Below, piece after piece: positions 53,413-63,465 of a DNA stretch of 64,000 nt (positions within the stretch are counted from its first letter, which is position 1; every line of letters begins with the position of its first letter). The translations under genes were made by a program, and so were the position numbers. The DNA comes from Lucinisca nassula (Eukaryota > Mollusca > Bivalvia > Lucinida > Lucinidae). Under the pieces are notes generated by a model. It was not told the origin of the DNA. It saw only the letters and a program-made list of their open reading frames with translations, and did not search any database. The DNA lies in NCBI GenBank assembly GCA_963580285.1, contig OY757017.1, positions 17,625,003 to 17,689,002 of the forward strand, read 5' to 3'.

Positions 53413-53512
53413 TTACGCTGCACCTCCTTTAAGCTCACCCGAGTCTTAACGGGAATTGGAACACCTTCAGGGGAGGCAACTCCTGCAAAAGTATTTGGTC
53501 GATTTTCTTTTT
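53413..53512 (+). repeat. Duplicated end of MITE M3b
   Basis: 'tttacgctgcacctccttta' to 'cctgcaaaagtattt' repeats the segment at 53531-53617, 118 bp downstream. The left end of M3 has thus been tandemly duplicated along with its flank. Confidence 0.75.
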
Positions 53513-53575
53513 TTTTCTCTCTGTTTTTTTTTTTACGCTGCACGTCCTTTCAGCTCACCCGAGCCTTAACGGGAA

Positions 53576-53807
53576 TTGGAACACCTTCAGGGGAGGCAAC
53601 TCCTGCAAAAGTATTTTTGTCCCACATGTCAATATGGGTCCACTCTTAAAGGAAAGAATTTGCTCCTGAGGAGCAAATTCTTTCCTTTAAGAATAGACCC
53701 CTTTTTTAGTGGGACAGGGCTTAAAGAAAAGCGAACAGGAAGTCCCAAAAGTTGTCTCCCTTTGAAAAATGGCGGAAAAATTTGCCAGGTGTTCCCATTC
53801 TCCTTAA
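53576..53807. mobile_element. TTAA MITE family M3, copy b
   Basis: TTAA at both ends (53576-53579, 53804-53807). The core hairpin 53644-53691 pairs 'cttaaaggaaagaatttgct' with its complement. 'cccttttttagtgggacagg' and 'gacttcc'-type sequence match copy a in reverse orientation. Confidence 0.8.
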
Positions 53808-53824
53808 GGCGCATTGGTGAGCTT

Positions 53825-54350
53825 TTAACCCTTTTAGTACCAAATGGAATCTTCCTCCTTATATATAGCAGGAGTCTACTTCAAAATTTAGGGGAGTCAG
53901 GTTGTGTTTTCTTCAAAATTTATTTGTCAAATGGCTGCACTTTTTTCAAACAGTGTATGCCCTGATCAGGCCCCCGCCCATAGGGGCTTGAAGAAATATA
54001 TGGGCTGCATGATGCTTCCACGCAGTGCGGAATCCGGCCCGCACACTAGTACTGGTAAACCGCTTAGAGGATCTAAGCCTGTCATGGAACAGCATTGCGA
54101 GGCAGACCGTCCATGCTAATAAACCCTATTGGTTTCATTGGGTGACAGGGCTTGAGATGTCATTTCATTTCAATGTCGAGTAAAAGTCCCACAAAATTGG
54201 AAGCAACGTCTCCAAAATGACCTTTAGAGTGTTGACGGGGACGTTAAACCTCAAATCAAACAAACAGACGCCGCCTTCTGCGGCGTCTGATCTGGGCCTG
54301 CACTGTTTGCCAATTACCCGTTTGGGGGTTTCTGATACAAAATGGGTTAA
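53825..54350. mobile_element. TTAA MITE family M2, copy f (best preserved, split by SINE-C)
   Basis: Both TTAAs are intact: TTAACCCTTTTAGTACC at 53825 and 'gatacaaaatgggTTAA' ending 54350. Without the SINE the element is about 230 bp. The central palindrome half 'gacgccgccttctgcggcgt' is kept on the right. Confidence 0.85.
53971..54266 (-). mobile_element. SINE-C copy 15, inside M2f
   Basis: Full-length from 'gcccccgcccataggggctt' to 'cctcaaatcaaacaaac'. It interrupts M2 at 'cctgatcag|acgccg'; only a very short duplication, if any, can be read. Confidence 0.88.
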
Positions 54351-54610
54351 TATAGCAATGGTCCGTCGTCCGTGTGTTGTCCGTCCGTTTTCCGTCCATT
54401 TTTTAAAGATCTCCTCCGAAACCACAGGGCCGATTAAAATCAATTTTTATGTGGTGTATCCGTGGGAACGTGGAACGAAGGTTTGTTCATGTGTCAAGGT
54501 CATGTGACTAGGATTGCCACCATGCCCATATAAGGTAGGAAACCTTCAATAAGTGTTATCTCGGGAACCAGTGGGACAAATGTGATGTAAGCTTACAAGC
54601 AAATCCTGTT
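54351..54610 (+). repeat. Dispersed repeat with 'gtccgtcc' run
   Basis: 'ggtccgtcgtccgtgtgttg', 'aaagatctcctccgaaacca', 'gtcaaggtcatgtgactagg' and 'atctcgggaaccagtgggac' are of the kind repeated at 48045-49230, without tandem organisation. Confidence 0.5.
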
Positions 54611-54877
54611 TCGTACGGTTGGAGAATTATACTCAACAACGGCCAAAGAAATCAATAGGGACGTCCGAACCACACCTGGACAGGTTTGAACATTTTAAGC
54701 GTTTTATCCGTATTCAGACGAGGGTGGTTGGGTGGGGCAAAGGTGTCTTCACCGTGAGGGGAAAGGCTTTTGTTTCTTCTGTTTCTTCACCATCGTTCAT
54801 CACCTTCATCCCCCCCCCCACAACTGTCCCCACTCTTTCATCTCTACTACTATCTCTTCTGTCAAGTTTTTTCCCTT
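54611..54877. other. No gene recognised
   Basis: Pyrimidine-rich from 54760 to 54890. A 96-codon frame here is low complexity. Confidence 0.35.
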
Positions 54878-54960
54878 TCTCCCTTTCTCTGGGAGACGAC
54901 ACAAAATGACCCACAATGCTTGGCGCATGGATAAACCTCAAAACAATTACAGTTACCAGA
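54878..54960 (+). mobile_element. SINE-like fragment (SINE-F), copy 1
   Basis: 'tttctccctttctctgggag', 'acgacacaaaatgaccc' and a 3' end 'ataaacctcaaaacaat'. Copies occur at 59285-59368 and, inverted, at 59520-59590. The sharp 3' end with (AATC)n suggests a SINE tail. Confidence 0.55.
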
Positions 54961-55036
54961 GCTCAAATATTCAGTCAGTTTTAGCTCTGCGTACAGGCAC
55001 CATGCAAGCCTGACATTTTCTCCGAACCCCGATTAT

Positions 55037-56486
55037 AGAGAATACCAGGTTCGTGTCTTTTGATATCAAGTTTATCAGGCAAGGCTTCGAGAATGCTTGT
55101 AGAATCGCGAAGCTTGCCGAGCGATTCTACGAGGACTGTTCAAATATGAATGCAAGTAGAACGTTTTCTCATGCACTAATGCGAAAATCACCTGGAAATA
55201 AATATCACAGCGTAGAAAAACATTTTACCTATACATTGATACCAAACCTGTTATAATCCGTGAACTTTAGCCATGTATATCGTTCGATAAACACTGTATA
55301 CTACGCCGTTGAAATACGGTCCTATATTAAGAATCGTTGTATTCTTGGTGAACGGTGCAAAGACATTTTTGATGAAATATGTTCGGTTTATGGGCATAAT
55401 GAAATGTCTTTTCCGACAGTTTTTCGTTGGTGTAAGAAATTCAGCTGTGGGCTAGGCTCAACAGAAGATGCACCAAATAATCGTCGGCCGAAAAGAGCAA
55501 CATCTGCCAGGATGGTTGCTAGAGTGAAAGAAATAGTTGCTACCGATGCACGATACACCACTAGGCAAATAGCTAGTATGGTTGGCATCTCATTAGGAGC
55601 AGCTCATACAATTCTGAAACGGGATTTGAAAATGAGAAAGATCTGTGCTAGATGGATTACCCATCTGTTGACAGATGAGCAGAAAAAGACAAGCGTTAAG
55701 TGCGCCAAGAAGTTGCTTAAAAAGTTTCCAAATTACAATGCACGGTCTTTCGCTAATGTCGTCACAGGTGACGAGACATGGGTTCACTTTTTTGAGCCAA
55801 AACGAAAGATTCAGAACAAAATATGGGCAACAAAGTATTGCAAAAGACCATGCATTGCAAAGCGGACCATGAGCGTCAAGAAGGTAATGTATGCCATATG
55901 CTTTTCAAATCAGGGCCCTGCTATTCAGGTTGCAGTGCCTAAAGGCAAATCTGTAAATGCGAAGTTTTACAAGAATAAAGTTATTCGAAAATTGAAGAAA
56001 TATTTCAAAGAACGAAGACCTGCAACTGGTTTGGCCAATGTCAGATTGCTACATGACAATGCGTCATCGCACAAGGCGTTCATTGTGCAAGACTATCTGA
56101 AGCAGGAAAAGGTTATTGAACTCCCTCACCCCCGTATTCCCCTGACATTGCCCCGTGTGACTTTCTTTTGTTCCCGCGGCTAAAAAGTTCCTTTCTGGTC
56201 GAAACTTTGTACAGCGCAAACACCTCGGTTCTGCAATATTCCAATGCCCTCATAGTATACCTCGAAAAGACTACAAAAATGCATTCAATGATTGGATCAG
56301 AAGACTGAAAGTTTGTATATCTGTTAAAGGAGAATACTTTGAGGGGACAAAATATATTTTTATCGAAATCTATCACGGAATCATTTTTATGTGCTTAGTT
56401 GCATTCATATTTGAGCAGTCCTGGTATATACGTTCTCGAAGCCGAGCCTGATGAACTTGATATCAAATGATACGAATCTGTAACCT
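55037..56486 (+). mobile_element. Mariner-like DNA transposon with long inverted repeats
   Basis: The left terminus (55037-55155) and right terminus (~56395-56486) are inverted: 'tttgatatcaagtttatcag', 'gcttcgagaa' and 'ctgttcaaatatgaatgc' against their complements. Each arm is about 90-115 bp; the left arm carries an extra hairpin 'tagaatcgcgaagcttgccgagcgattcta'. The body encodes a mariner-type transposase with a frameshift. TSDs should be TA; flanks are AT-rich but not decisive. Confidence 0.85.
55260..56345 (+). pseudogene. Mariner-type transposase, frameshifted
   Basis: N-terminal helix-turn-helix region (~'CKDIFDEICSVYGHNEMSF' and 'RQIASMVGISLGAAHTIL'). The catalytic core has 'VTGDETWVHFFEP' (first Asp) and 'LLHDNASSHKA' (second Asp). 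The third Asp, in a 'YSPDIAPCDF'-type motif ~34 residues on, is present only in another frame: a one-base loss in the C run near 56127 shifts the frame just before it. Frame 2 then continues to 'GEYFEG' near 56345, the usual C terminus. The family is the DD34D mariner branch of Tc1/mariner. The ORF's first codon in the listed frame is GTG; a proper ATG is not obvious, so the N terminus may also be damaged. It would cut and paste elements bearing matching inverted repeats, such as 60181-60655. Confidence 0.9.
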
Positions 56487-56816
56487 ATTTATCTGTTTAT
56501 CTCCCTGCAAACTCTTTAAATGATCAATTTACGATCAGTTATTGATGGTCCTCAGGGCGTCCCAGCATTCTGGTGCTCGATATATTTAGTATCAGCTGAC
56601 CATCTTTTTCCTATGATATTTTGTTTCAAGTAATGTTTCCATTTATCCCAGTAACAATAACATTTTTGTCATTTTGCCAGTAGTCCGGTTCATTCATAAA
56701 ATTGCAATGTCACGTTGACGTGATAAAGCTCACTTGACCTGCGATAGCATATCTTTATCCAGTCAATGCGTTACAATGCAACATATATAGGAGGTAACTG
56801 ATAAAGCGGTGTTACA
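56487..56816. repeat. ~330-bp sequence adjoining the mariner end, repeated at 60656-60975
   Basis: 'gatcaatttacgatcagtta', 'tgcaatgtcacgttgacgtg' and 'gtaactgataaa' recur in the same order next to the mariner-derived element at 60181. Left flanks of the two elements do not match. Confidence 0.75.
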
Positions 56817-56934
56817 TGTAGGCGCAGCGCAGGCAATTCGTACGGCTAACCTAGTACGGCTAGATTCAATGCGTTGTACACGAAGCTACTTCAGTTTCTA
56901 CACTGTGAATACGCATAGGCTCTTGCGAGACCGC

Positions 56935-57225
56935 GCACATCACATGAACAAGTCTGTGAAATGAACACCCCCATAAACCCCACTTCATATCGAGAAAACG
57001 AGGATTTACGGGGGTGTACATTATTTTTCTATTTCTGCTCCAAGACATGAGTTGTGGGTACTCGTTAGAACCGCCTCAATGAGGCGGTTCTAACGAGCAC
57101 CCTCAACCTATGTTTGCGGTATAAATAAGAACGATATTACGAATTTTCTTCACTGAGAAAAGTAGCCATTTTGGAGGTGAGAAAAAATGTACTATGTCGC
57201 ACGGGTGTTTTATCGTAATGTACAG
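56935..57225. mobile_element. P-family MITE, copy 10 (A-type, intact)
   Basis: Core 57045-57113 'gagttgtgggtactcgttag', 'aaccgcctcaatgaggcggt' and the complement. Left end 'catcacatgaacaagtctgt', right end 'ctatgtcgcacgggtgtttt' and 'atcgtaatg'. Confidence 0.82.
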
Positions 57226-57670
57226 ATGCGCAATCTCGTCCGAGCCTTTCCAGGTCACCTGTTATATAGGTACCTTTTCACTAGGCGTTTGCTCAGTTAA
57301 AAAACAAGAGACAGATCAGTCTGTCACCAGTAAAGCTCTCCGGAGTCTACTTCAGAAGAAATTAAGGTCAATTTTCGTGTATTGCTTACAAACTAAAGCA
57401 ATTTATGATAAGCGAGCCTGTGTAAAACGAAAACCTACAGCGTATCCATGCGACGAGCTAAAACACAGACCAGCCTGCGCAGTGTGATCAGTGTCTTTGC
57501 CGATCGCGGGCCAAGTCTTTAATTATGATGGCCGTCCAAAGATTATTAAGCGAAACTGATCCGGACTTTGGCTGGTTGCACAATTCGCCAACTATTGCTT
57601 TGCACAGACTTAGAAAAATCAAAAGCGACGAAATCCTTCAACTGAGGTGATTATTTTCAAAATAATAGAA
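57226..57670. other. No gene recognised
   Basis: A 97-codon frame (57194-57487) has no domain I know. Nothing else supported. Confidence 0.35.
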
Positions 57671-57925
57671 GAAAATCGTTCAAGGGCGAAGAAATAGGAA
57701 TGTCAGATACAAGAAAATCGTTCAAGGGCCATCACGAAAAAATAATTCTGACCCCCTTGAACCCCAATTTTATACAGTAAAAGTGGGGTTTGCAGGGGTA
57801 AACCTTATTTTTCTTATTTCTGCTCTAAATTATAGATTGTGGGTATTCGTTAGAACCGCCTCGATGAGGCGGTTCCAACGAGTACCCACAATCTATATTT
57901 TGAGCAGAAATAAGAGTGAAATAAA
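57671..57925. mobile_element. P-family MITE, copy 11 (B-type)
   Basis: Core 57833-57897, 'tagattgtgggtattcgtta', 'gaaccgcctcgatgaggcgg' and the near-perfect complement. Left arm includes 'gacccccttgaaccccaatt'. Confidence 0.8.
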
Positions 57926-58219
57926 GATGATAAATTCAAAACCAACCCAATCGTCCAATAGTACAAAACAATTGGACAGTGATATGGTTCCTTCAAGGTG
58001 AAACTGGTTAAAACTCATTCAATAGCCAAACATAGACCATGACACTTTAAATAAGGGATTGAGTAACGATAAAAAATACCAGACTCAGGCCTAAGGTAGT
58101 TTTGAATGGGAAAGTCACGTGAGGTACAATAACAACAATTACAGAATAAATCAACTACATTGTTCAGTCGAACTTCCAGGGCTTGAAACACCCCATTATT
58201 CCATTTCTCCATCATAATG

Positions 58220-58572
58220 TACATTTGAACTTCAATGACTCGAACACCTTTGGGAACTCGAAAATCTGTTCGAAACAGGGGTAGTTCGAGCCACTGAGGG
58301 TAACTGCCAAGAGGCATAACGAGATACTTTTAGACATCTTTTCGGTGGTCTATGATGAATATGTATGCTGTGTGTAGTCATTAGAATCGCCTCATCGAGG
58401 CGATTCTAATGAGTACACACAGCATACATTTGCAAGATAAAAGACTAAAATCTCCTTAATTATCTCCCACTATTTCTTATGTAGAGGATTTCGCTAAGGG
58501 CTCAAGAATGTGTTTGACTCATCGATGGTAAACGAGCCATCGGTGTTCGAGCCACCGAAGTTCTACTGTACA
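58220..58572. mobile_element. Pogo/Tigger-like MITE (T), copy 2
   Basis: Left TACATTTGAACTTC + 'aatgactcgaacacc', right 'ggtgttcgagccaccg' + AAGTTCTACTGTA. These are imperfect inverted repeats next to TA. The inner hairpin at 58373-58435, 'gtcattagaatcgcctcatc' / 'gaggcgattctaatgagta', is a relative of the P-family core and has a counterpart in the T copy at 37942. Confidence 0.7.
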
Positions 58573-58711
58573 TGTACATTTCGAGCGATATGATTGGTTG
58601 AAATAAAAGTTTTATACTTCGGTAAATTCCATGAGAATCTCAGAACAATTTTGCACAGCGACAGGTAGTAATATAAAGTGACGTCAAAGAGCACGTTTAG
58701 AACCTCTCTTT

Positions 58712-58733
58712 CCCCCCCCCCCCCCCACCCCCC
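58712..58733. repeat. C tract
   Basis: Fifteen C, an A, then further C; a candidate G-quadruplex on the minus strand. Confidence 0.8.
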
Positions 58734-58925
58734 CGCGTTACGACAATGTTCATGAAGTAATGTCACCAGCGTACGATTAAAGGATGGAAAACTTTAGAAA
58801 ACGTAAATGTTAGAGGACAAATAATCTGAATTTAAAGACTCCATTTTTTTCGCTTGGATTTCTTTCAAAGTCGACAGCTTCTAATTGTCATTCCGCCGTG
58901 GCCGTTTCTTACTTTTTCAGTAGAA

Positions 58926-59066
58926 GCCTCCGTGGTGTAGTGGTTACGCTACTCGCCTTGTCAACCAGGGGTCGCAGAATCTATCCCAGGCTTCTCCAGA
59001 CTTTCGGATGAGTCTTTAAACCGAGGTCTCGTCTCCGTATGACCTTAGCTGTTGGTGGGACGTAGA
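58926..59066 (+). mobile_element. tRNA-derived SINE (SINE-G)
   Basis: The head 'gcctccgtggtgtagtggtt' is a good A box; 'gggtcgcagaatctatccc' is a weak B box. A short body ends 'gggacgtagaactcact' and runs into the (CTCA)n repeat. The head resembles that of SINE-D, but the body differs. Confidence 0.7.
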
Positions 59067-59130
59067 ACTCACTCACTCACTCACTCACTCACTCACTCAC
59101 TCACTCACTCACTCACTCACTCACTCACTC
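59067..59130. repeat. (CTCA)n microsatellite
   Basis: Sixteen tetranucleotides, probably grown from the 3' tail of the SINE just before it. Confidence 0.95.
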
Positions 59131-59284
59131 TTACTTTTTCGAAAGAATCCCTAAAATGTACTATTTCTGGTGATATTCAATATAAAGAACGAATTATCAT
59201 TTATTTTTTATGGATTTTATCGATGTGTAAACTCCGGCAAAAAGCATGAAGCCATTATTTTCCTCTATTAGCTCTTATATCTGT

Positions 59285-59368
59285 TTTCTCCCTTTCTCTG
59301 GGAGACGACACAAAATGACCCGCAAGGGTTGACCTTTCGTTAAACTCAAAACAATCAATCAATCATTT
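59285..59368 (+). mobile_element. SINE-F, copy 2, with (AATC)n tail
   Basis: 'tttctccctttctctgggag', 'gttgacctttcgttaaactc' then 'aatcaatcaatca'. An inverted relative lies at 59520-59590 ('ttttgtgtcgtctcccagag'). Confidence 0.6.
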
Positions 59369-59519
59369 TTTTTTCTTCGTCGAATTTTTTAATCCTCTGG
59401 GAACTTTTCAACAAAATATCTAGATAACTGTTTGATCTACTACTGTCATGGTTACCATGATACTATTTTCTCATAAATCAACTTCCCTCAGTACTTTCAG
59501 TACTTTTATTGATAGCGTT

Positions 59520-59590
59520 TTCGGTTCAACGAGACGTCAAACGTTGTGAGTAATTTTGTGTCGTCTCCCAGAGAAAGGGAGAAAAGAGAT
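59520..59590 (-). mobile_element. SINE-F, copy 3 (inverted)
   Basis: 'gtcgtctcccagagaaaggg' is the complement of the start of 59285-59368; the tail side is 'ttttcggttcaacgagacgt'. Confidence 0.5.
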
Positions 59591-59659
59591 AGAGGATAGA
59601 GGAGATGGAAGTAAGGGTCAGCGGAGAAAGGGGGAAATGAACAGAAGAAATATCAATAT

Positions 59660-59808
59660 AAGAATCTTATATGGGTGTGATGGGAGGATGGAAAAATCCG
59701 TCCTGAGTGTCACTGTCCGGCATCACGAGGCTTGTCGAGTGATGCCGGACAGTGATCCCGAGGGACGGATGTTTCCATCCACCCCTCACACCCATATAGG
59801 ATTCTTTT
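59660..59808. mobile_element. Fold-back MITE, ~150 bp
   Basis: 'atatgggtgtgatgggagga' and 'ggcatcacgaggcttg' face 'cgagtgatgccggacagtga' and 'catccacccctcacacccat'. Almost the full length pairs, with the centre near 59735. Ends read AAGAATCTTATATGG / CCATATAGGATTCTT. Confidence 0.75.
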
Positions 59809-60180
59809 ACTTGCATACCTTCCATTTCTTAGTGCGGATTTTTAATGCTGCAGTCACTTCGGTTATCAACGTCCGCCATATTGTGATGACAGTGCAGGAA
59901 TGTTTAGTGAAGTCACGTAACTTGCTGTGACGTCAACCTTAACGACGGCGCATACGAGGTCGTAATCAACCAGTGTATTTATCAAACACGCGATTATGTT
60001 CGATTTTTGGTCGGAACACCAGGGTCAGAACATAAATTTCTATCCCAGGGTAAAATCACGGATTTCATTGTCTAGTGTGCTAGAAAATTCCCTCTATCCC
60101 ATCAACTGCTGCAAGGACAACAGGCCTTGTCCAACTGTAAGCTAATACCAGTTGGACGCCCCATTGATGCAAGATACATA
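59809..60180. other. No gene recognised
   Basis: No supported feature. Confidence 0.35.
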
Positions 60181-60655
60181 GAGAATACTTGGTGAGTGTC
60201 TTTTGATATCAAGTTTATCAGGCAAGGCTTCGAGAACGCTTGTAGAATCGCGAGGCTTGCCGAGCGATTCTACATGCGTTCTCGAATAATAAAAATAAAA
60301 AATGAGTTCCTTTAAGAGCAATGAAAACATTCATAAGAAAGAAGATGGGTCATACTACGTAGTTTCGGCTAATAAAGCCTCATCAGTGACCCTGTAATGA
60401 TCCGGCAAAGAAAGCCAGAGGAAACATAGTGCAATTTTGCGAATTTCGAATAGGCAGTCGATTCAAAGACTGATATAAATCAAAATGGGGTCCAAATAAA
60501 TAAAAACCTGTCTAGAATATGAGTCTAAACCAATAATTTTTTTCTGATTTCTCAGAATATTCACGCTGATCTCAAAGGACCAAAAGTAAAATATAAACTG
60601 CACTCGAAGCCGAGCCTTATAAACTTGATATCAAATGACACGAATCTGGTATTCT
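60181..60655. mobile_element. Nonautonomous mariner-derived element
   Basis: Termini 'tttgatatcaagtttatcag' (60205) and 'aaacttgatatcaaatgaca' match the mariner at 55037-56486. The transposase is absent; the interior is replaced by the 190-bp repeat (60294-60485) and unrelated sequence. The left-arm hairpin 'tagaatcgcgaggcttgccgagcgattcta' is kept. Confidence 0.8.
60294..60485. mobile_element. 190-bp dispersed repeat, copy 2
   Basis: About 96% identical by eye to 38508-38700. Confidence 0.7.
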
Positions 60656-60975
60656 ATTTATCAGTTTACCCCCTTGTACACTCTTAAATTAGCAATTTAC
60701 GATCAGTTATCGATGGTCCTCAGTTTGTCCGACCATTCCGCAGGTCGATATATTTTGTATCAGCTGAACAAAATTTTCCTATGATATTTTTTTTCAAGTA
60801 ATTTTTCCCTTTCTTCCCAGAACAATAACATTTTTGTAATTTTGCGAGAAATTCGGTTCATTCATATAATTGCAATGTCACGTTGACGTGATAAAGCGCA
60901 CTTGACCTGAGATAGCGTATCTTTCTCAGGTCAATGCGTTACAATGCAATATATGTAGGGGGTAACTGATAAACA
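60656..60975. repeat. ~320-bp repeat next to mariner-derived element
   Basis: Partner of 56487-56816, in the same orientation and position relative to the right terminus. Confidence 0.75.
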
Positions 60976-61387
60976 TCACATTTGCCTCACCCAACTACCC
61001 AGAGGAAAGCATGATGAACCAGAGTTGTCCGCTCAACACCTAAATAACACCACAGGAAGGAAAGCCACCAATGGGATCATTAATTTTGTCAAAATTGGAA
61101 CTATGGTAAAATCCAGAATTTTGTTCTCGCATTACAATAACATTGCTACGCTCGTTTTAAAGACAATTGATCACAAAACAATGGTTTATTTCTCCACAAA
61201 TGAGGATCTAACGTTTCTTGTTGTATTGAAAACAAAACTACATCTTTTTCATTTTCTGTTCCAATCACGGTGACAGAGAAAAACTGTTCTTGAACATAAT
61301 TTTTCCACTACGACAAAAAGAAGATTACACATCTTTACATCCGTTTCCATAGCCCGTTTTATACAGGAAAACTCAAAATAGATGATT
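60976..61387. other. No gene recognised
   Basis: An 82-codon frame at 61025-61273 has no recognisable domain. Confidence 0.35.
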
Positions 61388-61563
61388 GGCTAACAGTGCA
61401 GTCTTGATCGGACGCAGAAGAACGCGACCTTCACTGTCTATACAACAGTTCAGCTGGTGGTTGCATAAATAAATTTCAGAAGAAAAAATGAACAGAAACA
61501 AAACCTGACGCGTAGAAATATCAAAACGGACTCCTGCTATTATAAGGTGGAGGTTCTTTTTAG
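61388..61563. mobile_element. Diverged M2-family MITE
   Basis: 'taacagtgcagtcttgatcg', 'gacgcagaagaacgcg' and 'ggactcctgctattataagg' follow M2 order; ends are lost. Confidence 0.5.
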
Positions 61564-61892
61564 TAGAAAACTGGTTAAACGAGTCTGTCTGTCGCAGAAT
61601 ATGATTGGACGTTTGCGTTATTACGTCGATTACACTGTTCCGTTTTTTTTTTGTTTTTTTTTTTTTGTTTGTTTTTGTTTTTGATAGAGAAACTGCACGT
61701 AAATATTTTTATCTTATATTTAGATCTCGTTTACAAAGGAGGGAAAATCTTTTAAGCTTGAAACGACATTGATTCGGAGAGCTTAGAAGAGTTTTTAGAT
61801 TTAAATAAAAAAAATAAACAAACAAAAAACATCAGCACAGACTGAAACTTAACTGGGAGTATGCGATATAGTTGCAATGATAGCCGATTCCT
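61564..61892. other. No gene; T-rich tract
   Basis: T-rich stretch at 61645-61682 with interspersed G; otherwise nothing. Confidence 0.4.
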
Positions 61893-62180
61893 CATTACGC
61901 AAACACGCCTATACAAATACATTGCCACGTTTATCGCCGAAAGAATGAAAATTTTATGATAAAAAATAATTATTGTGATATTTTTCTTATTTCTGCTCAA
62001 AATATAGATTGTGGGCACTCGTTAGAACCGCCTGATCTAGGCGGTTCTAACGAGTATTCACAACATATATTTTAGAGCAGAAATAAGAAAAATAAGGTAT
62101 ACCCCGGAAACCCCAGTTTTACTATATAAATGTTGGGTTCAAGGGGGTCAAAATTATATAGGCCTGTTTTCGTGTTGTTG
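61893..62180. mobile_element. P-family MITE, copy 13 (B-type)
   Basis: Ends 'cattacgcaaacacgcctat' and 'tataggcctgttttcgtg'. Core 62003-62070 'tagattgtgggcactcgtta', 'gaaccgcctgatctaggcgg' and the complement, nearly perfect. Confidence 0.8.
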
Positions 62181-62254
62181 ACAGAAATGTTGAAGCCATG
62201 TACCTTCGTGCAATGAACACCCCCTAAACCAAACTTCATATACAGAAAGGAAGA

Positions 62255-62559
62255 CGGCCCCCGCCCCCTCGGGGCTTGAAGAAATATATGGGTTGCATGA
62301 TGCTTCCACGCAGAGCTGAAACCGACCCGCACACGAGTACTGGTAAACCGCTTAGAGTATCTAAGCCTGCCCAGGCAAAGCGGTATGAGTCGGTCCGTCC
62401 ATGCTTATAAACCTTATTGGTTTCATTGGGCGGCAGGGCTTGAGATGTCATTTCATCTCAATGCCGGGTAAAAGTCCAACAAAATTGGAAGCAACGTCTC
62501 CAAAATGACCTTTACAGTGTTGACGGGGACGTTAAACCTCAAATCAAACAAACAAACAA
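62255..62559 (-). mobile_element. SINE-C copy 16, 15-bp target duplication
   Basis: ATACAGAAAGGAAGA is present at 62240-62254 and 62560-62574. Complete, with (CAAA)n tail. Confidence 0.93.
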
Positions 62560-62796
62560 ATACAGAAAGGAAGAGTTTAATGGGGTATACATTATTTCAT
62601 TTCTGCTCCTAGACATAGGTTGTGGGTACTCGATAGAACCGCCTCAATGAGGCGGTTCTAACGAGCACCAACGATCTAGACATAGGTTGTGGGTACTCGT
62701 TAGAACCGCCTCAATGAGGCGGTTCTAACGAGCACCCACAATCTATTTTTGCATTAAAAATAGGAAAACTATCAAGGATCTTCATAAGAAAGGTGC

Positions 62797-63092
62797 TTTT
62801 GTTTGATTTGAGGTTTAATGTCCCCGTCAACACTGTATAGGTCATTTTGGATACTTTGCTTCCAATTTTGTGGGACTTTTACCCGACATTGAGATGAAAT
62901 GACACCTCAAGCCCTGTCGCCCAATGAAACCAATAGGGTTTATAAGCATGGACGGACCGACTCACACAGCCTCTCCTGGGCTGGCTTGGATCCTCTAAGC
63001 GGTTTACAAGTACTCCTGTGCAGTCGGTTTTAGCTCTGCGTGGAAGCATCATGCTGCCCATCTATTTCTTCAAGCCCCGATGGGCGGGGGGC
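62797..63092 (+). mobile_element. SINE-C copy 17
   Basis: Opposite orientation to copy 16, complete to 'cgatgggcggggggc'; lies in the right arm of the same P-family MITE. Confidence 0.88.
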
Positions 63093-63149
63093 ATATGATG
63101 CACTCTGTCGCACAGGTGTGTTATCGTAATGCACGGTGTATTCAAACGA

Positions 63150-63465
63150 CAGCTTCATTACGAAAATACGCCTATACAAATACATTGTAACCAATATCAC
63201 GGAAAAAAATGAAAATTTTAAGATGAAAAATTGGGATATTTTTGTTATTTCTGCTCAAAATAAAGATTGTGGGTACTCGTTAGAACCGCCTCATCGGGGT
63301 ACTCGTTAGAACCGCCTCGATGAGGCGGTTCTAAAGAGTACCCACATTCTATATTTTTGAGCAGAAATACGAAAAATAAGGTTTACACCTGTAAACCCCA
63401 GTTCTACTATATAAAAGTGGGGTTCAAGGGGCTCAAGATTATATAGGCGCGTTTTTGTGATGTAG
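63150..63465. mobile_element. P-family MITE, copy 15 (B-type)
   Basis: Ends 'cattacgaaaatacgcctat' and 'tataggcgcgtttttgtgatg'. The core has a partial duplication: 'gtactcgttagaaccgcct' occurs twice before 'gatgaggcggttctaaagag'. Confidence 0.78.

Larger units (their letters stand above)
62205..63135. mobile_element. P-family MITE, copy 14 (A-type), split by two SINE-C insertions
   Basis: Left piece 62205-62254, middle 62560-62796, right 63093-63135 ('actctgtcgcacaggtgtgt', 'tatcgtaatg'). The middle holds two tandem cores (62617-62673 and 62682-62745), so the hairpin itself has duplicated. Confidence 0.78.

Noticed and set aside
53335..53649. Ser/Leu-repeat ORF (also at 49524-49820)
   Set aside because: Translation of (CT)n microsatellites.
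57194..57487. 97-codon ORF as a gene
   Set aside because: No domain, begins in a P-family MITE arm, and no sign of splice sites or conservation.
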